From a bacterium (GTDB taxonomy: Bacteria; Vulcanimicrobiota; Vulcanimicrobiia; Vulcanimicrobiales; Vulcanimicrobiaceae), in NCBI GenBank assembly GCA_021807065.1, contig JAKAPO010000033.1, positions 1 through 13,667 on the forward strand: 13,667 bases of DNA. Reading direction: 5' to 3'. Positions 6,076-13,667 of this stretch are shown here, one piece after another. The position numbers and the translations under genes are program-made. Below the pieces are notes generated by a model that was given only the letters and a program-made list of their open reading frames with translations, was not told the origin of the DNA and did not search any database. The first letter of the stretch is position 1. Each line of letters opens with the position of its first letter.

Positions 6076-7881
6076 GTGCGCGGAAGCGATCACGCGGGCG
6101 TCATCGTCGTCGGTGGAGGGCACGCCGGCGTAGAAGCGGCGCTGGCGAGCGCGCGCTTGGGCATCGAGACGCTGCTCGTCACCGGCGATCCGGAGAGGAT
6201 CTGCACGCTGCCGTGCAATCCATCGATCGGCGGCAGCGCCAAGGGGCAGATCGTATGCGAGATCGACGCACTCGGTGGGGCGATGGGCCTGCTCGCCGAT
6301 GCATGCGGCCTGCACGCGCGGTTCTTGAACGAAAGCAAAGGGCCCGCGGTCCGCGCGCTCCGCGCGCAGATGGATAAACCGTCGTATGCGCGCGCCGCGA
6401 TCGCGATGCTACGCGCGCAGCCGAACCTGCAAATCGTTGCGGGCCTGGTCGAAGAGCTCGTCGCCGACTCGAGCGGCATTCGAGGTGTCCGCTGTATTGG
6501 CGGTGAGACGTATCACGCCAGGCGGGTCATTCTCGCCACCGGTACCTTTCTCGGCGGCAAGACGTTTCGCGGGGATGTCGTTACGCCGGAGGGACGCTTT
6601 GGTGAAGCGCCGGCGATCGGGCTATCGCGCTCCCTGCGGCGATTGGGCTTTCCGACGAAGCGCCTAAAAACGGGAACGCCGCCGCGAATCGCGCGCAATT
6701 CCGTTGACACGACGGCGATGCAGATGCAGCCGCCGAGCCCGGTACGGCTGCGGTTTTCCTATCGCAGCGCAATGGAATTTCCCGGGCCACAGTTGGCCTG
6801 TTACATCACCGGGACGAACGAACGCACGCATCGATTGGTGCGCGAAAATCTGCATCGCTCGCCGCTCTACGGGCTCGATCTCATTCGCGGCATTGGACCG
6901 CGATATTGCCCTTCCATCGAAGACAAGGTCGTCAAATTCGCGCACAATCCAACCCATCAAGTATTCATCGAGCCGGAAGGCTGGGAGGAGCCAACCCTGT
7001 ATGTCGGCGGTTTCTCGACTTCGTTACCCGCAGAGGTGCAGTTGGAGATGCTGCACACGCTCGCCGGATTGGAAGAATGCGCGATGGTGCGGGCGGGCTA
7101 TGCGGTTGAGTATGATATGGTGCCACCGACCGAGCTGAACGACACGCTGGAGACCCGGCGAATCGGAGGCCTCTTTCATTGCGGGCAACTCAACGGCACC
7201 TCCGGATACGAAGAGGCTGCGGCACAGGGCCTGGTTGCGGGAATCAACGCGGCGCGTGCGGCGAAAGGCGCACGCCCGATGCGCGTCGAGCGCAATCGCG
7301 GATACATCGGGGTCATGATCGACGATCTCGTGACGAAGGGTGTCGACGAGCCATACCGCATGTTCACCTCGCGCGCCGAATACCGTCTGCTGCTGCGCCA
7401 CGACAACGCCGACCTGCGCTTGACCCCGCTCGGGCGCGAGATGGGCTCGGTGGACGACGCTGCGTGGCATGCATTCGAGCGGCGCCGCGATGCACTCGAA
7501 AGCGCCTTGCGTTACGCCGGCAAGAAATGCATCGCGCCGTTATTGCGCAAGCCGGAGGTGCGGTTTGCAGACGTTGCAGCGATGTTCGAACCGGCGCTGG
7601 GGGACGAAATCGGCGAGCGGGTCGCGATCGAGGTGAAGCTCGCGGGATACGCGGCACGCGAAGCCGCCGCGATTGCGCGCGCCGCGAAAATCGAGCAGCG
7701 AGAGATTCCAGACGGCTTCGACTATGCCAAAATACAGGCACTATCAAGTGAGGCGCGTGAAAAGCTCGCCGCGCGAAGTCCTCGGACCCTCGCTTCGGCA
7801 GCGCGAATCCCAGGCATAACGCCGTCCGACGTGGCGATTCTGAGCGTCTTCCTCTGCCGCGATACCGTCCATCTTCGATAA
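6076..7881 (+). CDS. mnmG: tRNA uridine-5-carboxymethylaminomethyl modification enzyme MnmG (GidA)
   Basis: MnmG is the FAD-dependent partner of MnmE in modifying U34 of tRNA. The 601-residue protein has the dinucleotide-binding motif VVGGGHAGVEAA at 11-22, CNPSIGG at 47-53, the LNESKGPAVRALRAQ segment, GTFLGGKTF, and RYCPSIEDKV with the conserved Cys278 (equivalent to E. coli Cys277). C-terminal signatures NGTSGYEEAAAQG and FTSRAEYRLLLRHDNAD are also present. Usual length is about 610-630. The open frame extends upstream to 5503 inside the lipoprotein gene, but homology begins at residue 7 of the form starting with GTG 6076, 10 bp after the lipoprotein stop; no closer start is available. The ribosome-binding site is weak, so translation may depend on coupling to the upstream gene. 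rsmG follows after one base. Confidence 0.97.
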   Translation: MRGSDHAGVIVVGGGHAGVEAALASARLGIETLLVTGDPERICTLPCNPSIGGSAKGQIVCEIDALGGAMGLLADACGLHARFLNESKGPAVRALRAQMDKPSYARAAIAMLRAQPNLQIVAGLVEELVADSSGIRGVRCIGGETYHARRVILATGTFLGGKTFRGDVVTPEGRFGEAPAIGLSRSLRRLGFPTKRLKTGTPPRIARNSVDTTAMQMQPPSPVRLRFSYRSAMEFPGPQLACYITGTNERTHRLVRENLHRSPLYGLDLIRGIGPRYCPSIEDKVVKFAHNPTHQVFIEPEGWEEPTLYVGGFSTSLPAEVQLEMLHTLAGLEECAMVRAGYAVEYDMVPPTELNDTLETRRIGGLFHCGQLNGTSGYEEAAAQGLVAGINAARAAKGARPMRVERNRGYIGVMIDDLVTKGVDEPYRMFTSRAEYRLLLRHDNADLRLTPLGREMGSVDDAAWHAFERRRDALESALRYAGKKCIAPLLRKPEVRFADVAAMFEPALGDEIGERVAIEVKLAGYAAREAAAIARAAKIEQREIPDGFDYAKIQALSSEAREKLAARSPRTLASAARIPGITPSDVAILSVFLCRDTVHLR

Positions 7882-7882
7882 C

Positions 7883-8569
7883 ATGGCGCCAAGCCTGATC
7901 GGGGCGCTGCTGGAGGCTCGAATCGACCCGGTACTCGCCCAGAAGCTGGCCGACTACGGAGCCTTTCTCCTAGAGTGGAACGAGCGGATGAATATCAGCG
8001 GTGCGAAGAGTAGCGGAGCGCTCGTGGCTCATCTCCTCGATAGTCTCACGCTCCTGCCGTACGTCGTCGATCCGCTCGTCGACGTTGGCTCCGGGTCCGG
8101 TCTGCCGGCGATCCCGCTCGCGATCGCTACGGGCGTGCGCGCAACGCTCGTCGAGTCGACGGGAAAGAAGGCACGCTTTCTCCAGGCCGCCGCAGATCGC
8201 CTAAAGATCGATGCGAGCGTCGTCGCGGAACGGGCGGAGGTGGCTGGGCGCAGGGAGCAAATGCGGGACCGCTTTGCCTCGGGTACAAGCCGTGCGGTCG
8301 GGGGAATTACGACCACGGCGGAGCTGCTGCTCCCATTTCTCCAGCCGGGTGGATTGGCAATCTTGCAACGCGGCCGCATCTCGCGTGACGAGCGCAAGGC
8401 GCTCGAGGATGCGGCCTTGATGCTGAACGGTAGACTCGAACGGATCGTAACTTCGGGAGAGGCGGGCCACATCTGCCTCGTGCGGAAACTGGGCCCGAGC
8501 CCGGCGCGATTCCCTCGCCGAACCGGGATCCCCGAAAAGCGCCCCTTATGCCTTCGGAAAGGCGCATGA
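7883..8569 (+). CDS. rsmG: 16S rRNA (guanine-N7) methyltransferase RsmG (GidB)
   Basis: RsmG transfers a methyl group from S-adenosylmethionine to N7 of G527 (E. coli numbering) in the 530 loop of 16S rRNA; loss gives low-level streptomycin resistance in several bacteria. The 228-residue product has the N-terminal helical region with LLEWNERMNISGAK at about 29-42, HLLDSL, the SAM-binding motif LVDVGSGSGLPAIPLAI at about 65-81, and the LVESTGKKARFLQ strand-helix. The C-terminus has the family ending in a PRRTGIPEKRPL motif. Length is typical (about 210-240). It starts one base after the mnmG stop, the usual mnmG-rsmG pairing. The stop codon lies inside a possible RNA hairpin (8544-8571). rsmG is followed by a 98-bp gap before the exporter gene. 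Confidence 0.96.
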   Translation: MAPSLIGALLEARIDPVLAQKLADYGAFLLEWNERMNISGAKSSGALVAHLLDSLTLLPYVVDPLVDVGSGSGLPAIPLAIATGVRATLVESTGKKARFLQAAADRLKIDASVVAERAEVAGRREQMRDRFASGTSRAVGGITTTAELLLPFLQPGGLAILQRGRISRDERKALEDAALMLNGRLERIVTSGEAGHICLVRKLGPSPARFPRRTGIPEKRPLCLRKGA

Positions 8570-8571
8570 GG
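8544..8571 (+). other. Possible RNA hairpin over the rsmG stop codon
   Basis: CCTTAT-GCCTT at 8544-8554 can pair with AAGGC at 8559-8563 and ATGAGG at 8566-8571 around a CGGA loop. There is a two-base bulge (GC at 8564-8565) and one G-U pair. An alternative stem, GCGCC at 8539-8543 with GGCGC at 8561-8565, competes with it. No T-run follows, so it is not an intrinsic terminator by the usual rule. Part of the stem is coding (the conserved rsmG C-terminus), so it may be incidental. Confidence 0.3.
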
Positions 8572-8667
8572 CTGAAACCCGCGTGCTCCTCTGGTAGTCT
8601 TGGGAAAGCCCATTCGCCGCGGGGGAGCGCGTTCAACGAGAAACGTCATATATAGATAGATCGCGAT

Positions 8668-10149
8668 ATGCTAGAACAACACGGGAACAAGTACCTCGTT
8701 ACGGTGACGGTCATGCTCGGCATGGTCATGGCGATCATCGACGCCACGATCGTGAACGTCGCGCTTCCGACGATCGCCGGCAACTTGGGAGCGACCGTCG
8801 ACGATGCCGCCTGGATTGCGACCGGCTATCTCCTTTCGGCCGTCATCATCATGCCGCTCAACGGCTGGCTCACCGCCTACTTCGGGCGCAAGAACTTTTA
8901 CGCAGCGTGCATTGCAATCTTCACTATCGCCTCGTTCCTCTGCGGTACCGCGCACAACATCTGGCAGCTGGTCTTCTACCGCATCGTTCAGGGAATTGGC
9001 GGTGGTGCGCTTCAGCCCACCGCGCAGGCACTGCTTTTCGAGACATTCCCGGTAGAAGAACGCGGCGGCGCGATGGCGATCTTCGGACTCGGCGCTATGT
9101 TCGGTCCGGCCATCGGCCCGCTTCTCGGCGGGTGGATCGTCGACAACGCAACGTGGCCGATCATTTTCTTCATCAACATTCCCATCGGCATCGTCGCATT
9201 CTTGATGACGCTGTCGTTCATTCCGAACCCGCATTACCTTCGCAAACCGAGAGGCGGACTCGATCTCTTCGGGCTTTTCTTGCTCGTTGCGGGTTTGGGC
9301 TCGCTCCAGTACGTGCTCGAACGCGGCCAGCACGACGACTGGTACAGCTCGCCGGCGATCGCGGTGCTTACGATCGTCTCGGTCGTCGGCGTCGCCTCGT
9401 TCATCGTCAAGACGCTGAACGATCGCCATCCGCTCGTCGACCTGCGAGCGTTTCGTTTTCGCGAATACACGATCGGCAATATCCTGTACGTCGTCCTGGG
9501 ATTCGGTCTCTTCGGGACGACGCTCATCATGCCGCTCTTCTTTCAATTGATTGCGGGCATGACGGCCTTTGAAACGGGAGAAGTGCTCTTTCCCGGCGCC
9601 ATAGCGACGGCGGTATCGATGGTGATCGCGGGGCGCATCATGAGTCGCGTCGACAATCGTATCTTGATTGCGGGGGGAATGACGCTTGTCGCGCTTTCGT
9701 CCTGGCTGCTGAGCTTCCTGAATCAGAATACGGGGTATTGGGACGTGTTCTGGCCGCGCGTCATGCAGGGATTCGGTCTCGGATTTCTGTTCGTTCCCAT
9801 TTCGACCGTCATGCTTGCGCCGGTCCCGCTGGAAGAGATGGCATCCGCGAGCGGAGTATCGAATCTCGTCCGTCAGATCGGAGGAAGTTTCGGAATCGCG
9901 ATTCTCACGACCATCCTGGCGCGCGAGACCGCGTTCGCCTGGTCGAATCTCGCCGCCGGCGTGACGTCTCTACACGGCTTTCCGGTAGGAACCGTGACCT
10001 CGCTCGTCGCTCAGCAGGCATCGATTATCGCATATAACTACGATTTTCGAATCGTTGCGGTGACGTTCTTCGTGCTGATGCCGCTGGTGTTCTTCATGCG
10101 GCCGCCACGCGCCGCTCGAGCCGGCGCCGTTCCAGCGATGGCCGAGTGA
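8668..10149 (+). CDS. MFS multidrug exporter, DHA2 (EmrB/QacA) family
   Basis: This 493-residue membrane protein belongs to the 14-helix drug:proton antiporters. Visible signatures are DATIVNVALP at 25-34 (motif D1), GWLTAYFGRK at 66-75 (motif A), RIVQGIGGGALQP at 105-117 (motif B) and the Gly/Pro-rich motif C at about 140-157 (GAMFGPAIGPLLGGW), which is typical of exporters. Hydrophobic segments continue to the C-terminus (VTFFVLMPLVFFM). Length is normal for EmrB-type proteins (about 480-530). No emrA-like membrane-fusion gene or regulator lies next to it, so the substrate cannot be predicted. The ATG at 8668 has no clear Shine-Dalgarno. The stop overlaps the next start (GTGA at 10146-10149), coupling it to the nucleotidyltransferase gene with no obvious functional link. 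Confidence 0.93.
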   Translation: MLEQHGNKYLVTVTVMLGMVMAIIDATIVNVALPTIAGNLGATVDDAAWIATGYLLSAVIIMPLNGWLTAYFGRKNFYAACIAIFTIASFLCGTAHNIWQLVFYRIVQGIGGGALQPTAQALLFETFPVEERGGAMAIFGLGAMFGPAIGPLLGGWIVDNATWPIIFFINIPIGIVAFLMTLSFIPNPHYLRKPRGGLDLFGLFLLVAGLGSLQYVLERGQHDDWYSSPAIAVLTIVSVVGVASFIVKTLNDRHPLVDLRAFRFREYTIGNILYVVLGFGLFGTTLIMPLFFQLIAGMTAFETGEVLFPGAIATAVSMVIAGRIMSRVDNRILIAGGMTLVALSSWLLSFLNQNTGYWDVFWPRVMQGFGLGFLFVPISTVMLAPVPLEEMASASGVSNLVRQIGGSFGIAILTTILARETAFAWSNLAAGVTSLHGFPVGTVTSLVAQQASIIAYNYDFRIVAVTFFVLMPLVFFMRPPRAARAGAVPAMAE

Positions 10150-11507
10150 ACGATTTCGACGGCGTGCTCGCGCGCGCTCTCCCTGCGGGAACGGTCTATG
10201 CCGTCGGCGGACGCGTGCGAGACGAGATACGTGCACAGCTCGGAGCCGCCGAGACTCCGGCCATAGATCTCGATTACGTCGTCACCGGCGTTCCGTTCGA
10301 GGCGTTACGCGAGCGCCTATCGCGTCTCGGGCGCGTCGATCTCGTCGGCGCCTCGTTCGCGGTCTTCAAGGTGACGATCGACGGCACGACGCTCGACGTC
10401 GCGCTACCGCGGCGAGAACGATCGACCGGAAGAGCCCACCGAGACGTTGAGGTACAGGGCGGACCGGATGTGCCGCTCGCAGAGGATTTGGCGCGGCGGG
10501 ATTTCCGCATGAACGCGATGGCGCGGGCCGTGCCCTCGGGAGCGCTGGTCGATCCCCACGGCGGTGAAGCGGACATTCGCGCGCACCGGATCGACATCAT
10601 GAACGAGCACGCGTTCGAGGAGGATCCGCTGCGGATGCTGCGCGCCGCGCAGTTTGCGGCACGTTTCGAGTACTCACTGACCGCGCGCACGAAAGCTGCG
10701 ATGCGGGCGGCCGCATCGCTGGTGAAGACTGTATCGGCCGAACGGATAGCGGATGAACTGACGAAGATGCTGACGCGCGCGGCGCGGCCGTCCATCGGCT
10801 TCGAGTTACTACGCGAGGGCGGTGTGCTCGCCGGTATCGCTCCGGAGCTTCTCGAAGGCGTCGGTGTCGAGCAAAACGAGTGGCACGCTTTCGACGTCTG
10901 GCAGCACGCGATGGCTACGCTCGACGCGGCGCCGCGCGGCGATCTCGTCGTGCGGCTTGCCGCGCTGCTGCACGATGTCGGCAAGCCGCGTACGAAAGAG
11001 GGCGCGCACTTCTACCGGCACGAGCAGATTGGTGAAGAGATGACGCGCGACATGCTGCGGCGGCTGCGTTTCCCCAACGAGGTGACGGAGACGAGCGCGC
11101 GGCTCGTGCGCCAGCACATGTACGCAGCCGACCCGGAACTTACCGATCCCGCGCTGCGCCGCTCGATTCGCAGGATCGGTGTCGAGAATCTCGAGCGGCA
11201 GTTCGCGCTTCGGCACGCCGACATCGAAGGATCGGGACTGCCAAAACGCGACGATGCGAACGAGCGCTTCGAAGCGCGCGTTCGCGAAGAGGTTGCGCGC
11301 AAACCGGCGTTCTCGATTGCAGATCTTGCAATAGGCGGCGACGACGTCATCGCCGCGATGATTCGCCGCGGCCATGCCGCGAACGGATTTCGCGGTGACA
11401 GGCGTGTCGGCGAGCTACTGCATCGTCTGTTCGAGCAGGTCACCGAGAGGCCGGAGCGTAACGAGCGCCAAGCGCTCCTGGAAATGCTGGATGAATATCT
11501 CTGCTAG
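10146..11507 (+). CDS. cca: tRNA nucleotidyltransferase / poly(A) polymerase family protein with HD domain (CCA-adding type)
   Basis: The 453-residue protein is a class II nucleotidyltransferase, most likely adding or repairing the 3' CCA end of tRNAs. The head domain has GGRVRDEI at 21-28, the metal-binding pair Asp41/Asp43 in DLDYVV, a third carboxylate in LDVALPR (Asp84), RRDFRMNAMA at 118-127 and DPHGGEADI at 136-144. The neck carries the base-selecting motif EEDPLRMLRAAQFAARF (159-174) and the AERIADELTK helix. An HD phosphohydrolase-like domain follows, with His254, HDVGK at 276-280 and FYRHEQIGEE; such domains give phosphatase activity in some family members. The GTG start at 10146 overlaps the exporter stop. 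CCA-adding is inferred: an A-adding or poly(A) polymerase relative cannot be excluded by sequence alone. parA starts 17 bases before its stop. Confidence 0.88.
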   Translation: MNDFDGVLARALPAGTVYAVGGRVRDEIRAQLGAAETPAIDLDYVVTGVPFEALRERLSRLGRVDLVGASFAVFKVTIDGTTLDVALPRRERSTGRAHRDVEVQGGPDVPLAEDLARRDFRMNAMARAVPSGALVDPHGGEADIRAHRIDIMNEHAFEEDPLRMLRAAQFAARFEYSLTARTKAAMRAAASLVKTVSAERIADELTKMLTRAARPSIGFELLREGGVLAGIAPELLEGVGVEQNEWHAFDVWQHAMATLDAAPRGDLVVRLAALLHDVGKPRTKEGAHFYRHEQIGEEMTRDMLRRLRFPNEVTETSARLVRQHMYAADPELTDPALRRSIRRIGVENLERQFALRHADIEGSGLPKRDDANERFEARVREEVARKPAFSIADLAIGGDDVIAAMIRRGHAANGFRGDRRVGELLHRLFEQVTERPERNERQALLEMLDEYLC

Positions 11508-12276
11508 CCGCGTCATTGCATTGGTGAATCAGAAGGGCGGCGTCGGTAAGTCGACGACTGCGGTGAACTTGGGCGCCGCTCTGGCAGTTCTCGGCCAAAG
11601 CGTCCTAGTGATCGACGACGACCCGCAAGGAAACACGACCACAGGGTTAGGAGTCGAGAAATCGACGATCGGTGCAAGCGTCTACGACGTGCTCATGGGA
11701 CGCGTACACATTGCCGAAGCGCTGCGGGCAACGGAAATCGAGCGGTTGCAGCTGGTGCCGGCAACCATTAGCTTGGCCGGAGCCGAGATCGAACTCGTCT
11801 CCGAGTTGTCGCGCGAGACACGGCTGCGCGAGGCGCTCGGATCGCTGACCGATGCCTACGACTACATCGTAATTGACTCCCCGCCATCGCTGGGATTGCT
11901 GACGATCAACGCGTTGGTCGCCGCAAATGAGGCGATGATTCCGGTACAGGCCGAGTATTATGCGCTCGAAGGACTCTCGCAGCTCACGCACGTGATCAAC
12001 CGCGTGCGCGAAGCGCTCAACCCCGGGTTGCACGTGAGCGGCGTGCTCGTGACGATGTATGACGGGCGCACGAGGCTTGCCGTCGAAGTGCTCGCAGAGT
12101 TGGAGCGCTACTTTCCGCAGCAGATCTTCAAGACACAGATACCGCGCAACGTGCGGCTCTCGGAAGCTCCGTCGTTCGGGAAACCGGTCATTCTGTTCGA
12201 TCCGAAGAGTCGAGGCGCGCAAGCGTACATGTCGCTCGCACGCGAGATGCTCGAGCTGGCGAGCGTACACGCGTGA
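11491..12276 (+). CDS. parA: Chromosome partitioning ATPase ParA (Soj)
   Basis: ParA is a deviant Walker-type ATPase that binds the nucleoid and moves ParB-parS complexes apart during chromosome segregation. The 261-residue product has the Walker A motif KGGVGKST at 15-22 with signature Lys15 and Lys20, the DDDPQGNTT motif at 42-50 (A'), the Walker B region YIVIDSPPSLG at 125-135 and the DGRTRLAVEV segment at 191-200 characteristic of Soj proteins. It lacks the N-terminal helix-turn-helix of plasmid type Ia ParA, consistent with chromosomal Soj (about 250-260 residues). The open frame begins earlier (11374), but ATG 11491 is chosen because it starts 7 residues before the conserved VIALVNQKGG strand. 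That gives a 17-base overlap with the preceding gene. parB follows after a 150-bp spacer. Confidence 0.96.
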   Translation: MNISASRVIALVNQKGGVGKSTTAVNLGAALAVLGQSVLVIDDDPQGNTTTGLGVEKSTIGASVYDVLMGRVHIAEALRATEIERLQLVPATISLAGAEIELVSELSRETRLREALGSLTDAYDYIVIDSPPSLGLLTINALVAANEAMIPVQAEYYALEGLSQLTHVINRVREALNPGLHVSGVLVTMYDGRTRLAVEVLAELERYFPQQIFKTQIPRNVRLSEAPSFGKPVILFDPKSRGAQAYMSLAREMLELASVHA

Positions 12277-12426
12277 GCGCCTCTAGCAGGCTGCGGAAAA
12301 ACCCCCGGCGCCGCCTCGAACCCGCCTGTTCCGCCGAAAACGTCGTCGCTCACCGGTCACGAAGCTACAGCTTCGCTCCCTCTTCGACGCTTCGTCTTCG
12401 AACAAAGCTCGACACCGAATCCGAAA
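12277..12426. other. 150-bp non-coding spacer between parA and parB, possible repeat insertion
   Basis: No gene is seen here. The stretch begins with a segment containing GCAGGCTGCGGAAAAAC (12287-12303) and ends in Ser/Arg-type low-complexity sequence with repeated CTTCG words. It contains a perfect hairpin, CGAAGC-TACA-GCTTCG at 12360-12375, and a possible GCGGAA (12293-12298) / TTCCGC (12329-12334) pairing. parA and parB are usually only a few bases apart or overlapping, so a spacer of this size suggests an inserted short repeat. No Shine-Dalgarno or promoter for parB was recognised in it, and no T-run terminator on the + strand. Confidence 0.5.
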
Positions 12427-13311
12427 ATGGCTCAACCCCCACAAACTCCTAGGTCGCAGCGAGGGTTAGGGCGCGGGCTCGACGCATTGCTCGGCACTGC
12501 GCCATTGCCGGTAGCACCAGTCGCCTTAGAGGGTTTGCGCGAGATTCCGGTCGACCGAATCGTGCCCAATCCGTTTCAACCTCGCAAGAGCTTTGACGAG
12601 ACCGCGCTCGATGAGCTGAAACACTCGATCGAACAGTTCGGCGTCCTCGTACCGATCATCGTTCGCCCGCGCGGCGATCGCTTTCAGATTATCGCCGGAG
12701 AACGCCGCTGGCGCGCATGCGCGGCCCTGCACAAGTCTTCGATCCCCGCGATCGTGCGCGAGAACGGTGACCGAGACTCTCTCGAGATTGCAATCGTCGA
12801 AAATCTCCAGCGCGAGGGGCTGGGCCCGTTAGAAGAAGCGGCCGGTTATCAACAATTGATAGAAGAGTACGGGCTGACGCAGGAACAGGTTGCGCAACGC
12901 GTCGGCAAGAGCCGCCCCGTCGTTACGAACGCGTTGCGTCTGCTGTCGCTTCCCGACGCGATCAAAGCGATGGTTGCCGACAAGCGCTTATCGGCCGGCC
13001 ATGCGCGCGCCCTGTTGAGCGCGCCGGAAAGCCTACGAATGGTGCTCGCGACCCGTGCCGTCGCCCGCGATCTCTCGGTGCACGCGCTCGAACGGCTCGC
13101 GCACGAGGCGTCGGTGCAACCTGCGGCGGCGCCGCAGCCGAGAGCCGAATCGTCACCGGAGGACCGCGATTTCGAGACGCGGCTGCGAGAGCGGTACGGG
13201 ACGCGGGTCACCCTCGTGCGCACCGGCAGCGGCGGCCGTATCGAGTTTCGTTTCGGGGACGAGCGTGAACTCATCGATCTCGGCGACCGCCTATTAGGAA
13301 CCTCTGATTAA
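12427..13311 (+). CDS. parB: Chromosome partitioning protein ParB (Spo0J)
   Basis: ParB is a CTP-dependent clamp that loads at parS sites near the origin, slides on DNA, and recruits ParA and SMC. The 294-residue product has the ParA-stimulating N-terminal motif RGLGRGLDALLG at 12-23, the NPFQPRKSF segment at 48-56, the CTP-binding motif GERRWRA at 91-97 and ENLQRE at 125-130. A helix-turn-helix for parS recognition lies around 150-172 (LTQEQVAQRVGKSRPVVTNA), with GHARALL at 191-197 close behind. A variable, Ala/Pro-rich linker leads to the C-terminal dimerisation domain (about 246-294). Length is typical of chromosomal ParB. The ATG at 12427 gives the full N-terminus, but no Shine-Dalgarno precedes it. 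thiE follows 6 bp after the stop. Confidence 0.97.
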   Translation: MAQPPQTPRSQRGLGRGLDALLGTAPLPVAPVALEGLREIPVDRIVPNPFQPRKSFDETALDELKHSIEQFGVLVPIIVRPRGDRFQIIAGERRWRACAALHKSSIPAIVRENGDRDSLEIAIVENLQREGLGPLEEAAGYQQLIEEYGLTQEQVAQRVGKSRPVVTNALRLLSLPDAIKAMVADKRLSAGHARALLSAPESLRMVLATRAVARDLSVHALERLAHEASVQPAAAPQPRAESSPEDRDFETRLRERYGTRVTLVRTGSGGRIEFRFGDERELIDLGDRLLGTSD

Positions 13312-13317
13312 TCCGCC

Positions 13318-13667
13318 ATGCGCGGCTCTACGCACGGGCGGCGCATCGCGCTGCTGAGCGGCATCTACGTTATCGTCAACGACGGTCCGCGGGCGCTTTC
13401 CATCGCGAGAGCGGCACTCGACGCCGGCGTTCGGATCATCCAGTACCGAGCGAAGCGGGGCATCGATGCGGAGCACCTTCGTACCCTTCGCGGGATGACG
13501 CAGGACGCGTTGCTCGTCCTGAACGATGATTGGCGCTCGGCTAAAACTTTCGGCTGCGATGGCGCGCATCTCGGGCCGGGCGACGATGGCTTCGACGATG
13601 CGAGTCGCGTGCGTTCGGCCTGGCCGGACGGCATCATCGGTATTTCGTGCGCGAACGAGAGAGACGC
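13318..13667 (+). CDS. thiE: Thiamine-phosphate synthase ThiE, 5' part (runs off the window)
   Basis: ThiE joins HMP diphosphate and the thiazole phosphate to give thiamine phosphate. The first 116 codons are present without a stop. They show the TIM-barrel start GIYVIVNDG at 15-23, the phosphate-site strand RIIQYRAK at 39-46 (Gln42, Arg44, Lys46), LVLNDDW at 66-72 with the catalytic Asn-Asp-Asp, DGAHLGPGDD at 81-90 and IIGISC at 107-111 (Ser110, pyrophosphate contact region). About half of the usual 200-220 residues is therefore visible and no defect is seen. The ATG at 13318 begins an 11-residue basic extension before the first strand. It lies 6 bp after parB with no ribosome-binding site of strength, so coupling to parB is likely. 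A TenI-type relative cannot be wholly excluded. Confidence 0.88.
   Translation, partial: MRGSTHGRRIALLSGIYVIVNDGPRALSIARAALDAGVRIIQYRAKRGIDAEHLRTLRGMTQDALLVLNDDWRSAKTFGCDGAHLGPGDDGFDDASRVRSAWPDGIIGISCANERD

Noticed and set aside
8632..8660. Promoter for the exporter gene: TTCAAC with TATATA or TAGATA
   Set aside because: The spacings (11 or 15 bp) are poor for a sigma70 promoter, although the AT-rich patch just before the ATG at 8668 is suggestive. Not called.
8671..9546. Minus-strand open frame of 291 residues over the exporter gene
   Set aside because: Charged, Asp/Arg/Glu-rich antisense translation of a hydrophobic gene; no recognisable motif, and the + strand has clear family motifs.
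12284..12320. Intrinsic terminator after parA (GGCGCC with GGGGGTTTTT on the minus strand)
   Set aside because: The T-run is on the minus strand, where no gene ends; on the plus strand there is no T-run, and the stem is short.

Overview
This is a densely packed, high-GC bacterial chromosome segment that starts at the edge of the replication origin and runs through the conserved origin-proximal gene cluster. All genes are on the + strand. The order is: DnaA boxes, rpmH, rnpA, yidD, yidC, jag/khpB, a small membrane protein, mnmE, an orphan peptide-binding lipoprotein, mnmG, rsmG, a DHA2-type MFS exporter, a tRNA nucleotidyltransferase (cca type), parA, parB and the 5' part of thiE. The host cannot be named from this sequence. 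The G+C-rich DNA, the TTGTCCACA-type DnaA box and the Arg-rich proteins suggest a high-GC phylum. An uncultured lineage such as Candidatus Eremiobacterota is a guess, not a result.

Region 1 (1-178) is the dnaA-rpmH side of oriC. It holds three DnaA-box-like 9-mers, two of them meeting in a 14-bp palindrome, then a 12-bp tandem repeat and a good sigma70-type promoter whose predicted start lies only a few bases before rpmH. Region 2 (179-2983) carries ribosomal protein L34, the RNase P protein, and the membrane-insertion set YidD/YidC with the RNA-binding protein Jag. These genes overlap or are spaced by a few bases (TGATG, ATGA), so they look like one operon. A two-helix membrane protein with a possible PH-like domain closes it. 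Region 3 (2997-8569) encodes MnmE and MnmG, which together modify U34 of tRNA, and the 16S rRNA methyltransferase RsmG. A family 5 solute-binding lipoprotein without its own transporter sits between mnmE and mnmG. Region 4 (8668-11507) is accessory: a 14-helix drug-exporter-like protein translationally coupled to a tRNA nucleotidyltransferase with an HD domain. Region 5 (11491-13311) is the parAB chromosome-segregation pair, split by a 150-bp non-coding spacer. thiE follows 6 bp after parB and runs off the window.

No RNA gene, CRISPR array, transposase or complete mobile element was seen, and no canonical parS site was found. Most genes belong to well-known families. The unusual points are small: the nearly leaderless rpmH, an rnpA frame that stays open across all of rpmH, the three non-canonical insertions into a conserved gene order, and two intergenic segments that look like dispersed repeats. 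I did not find convincing evidence of a new multi-gene system.
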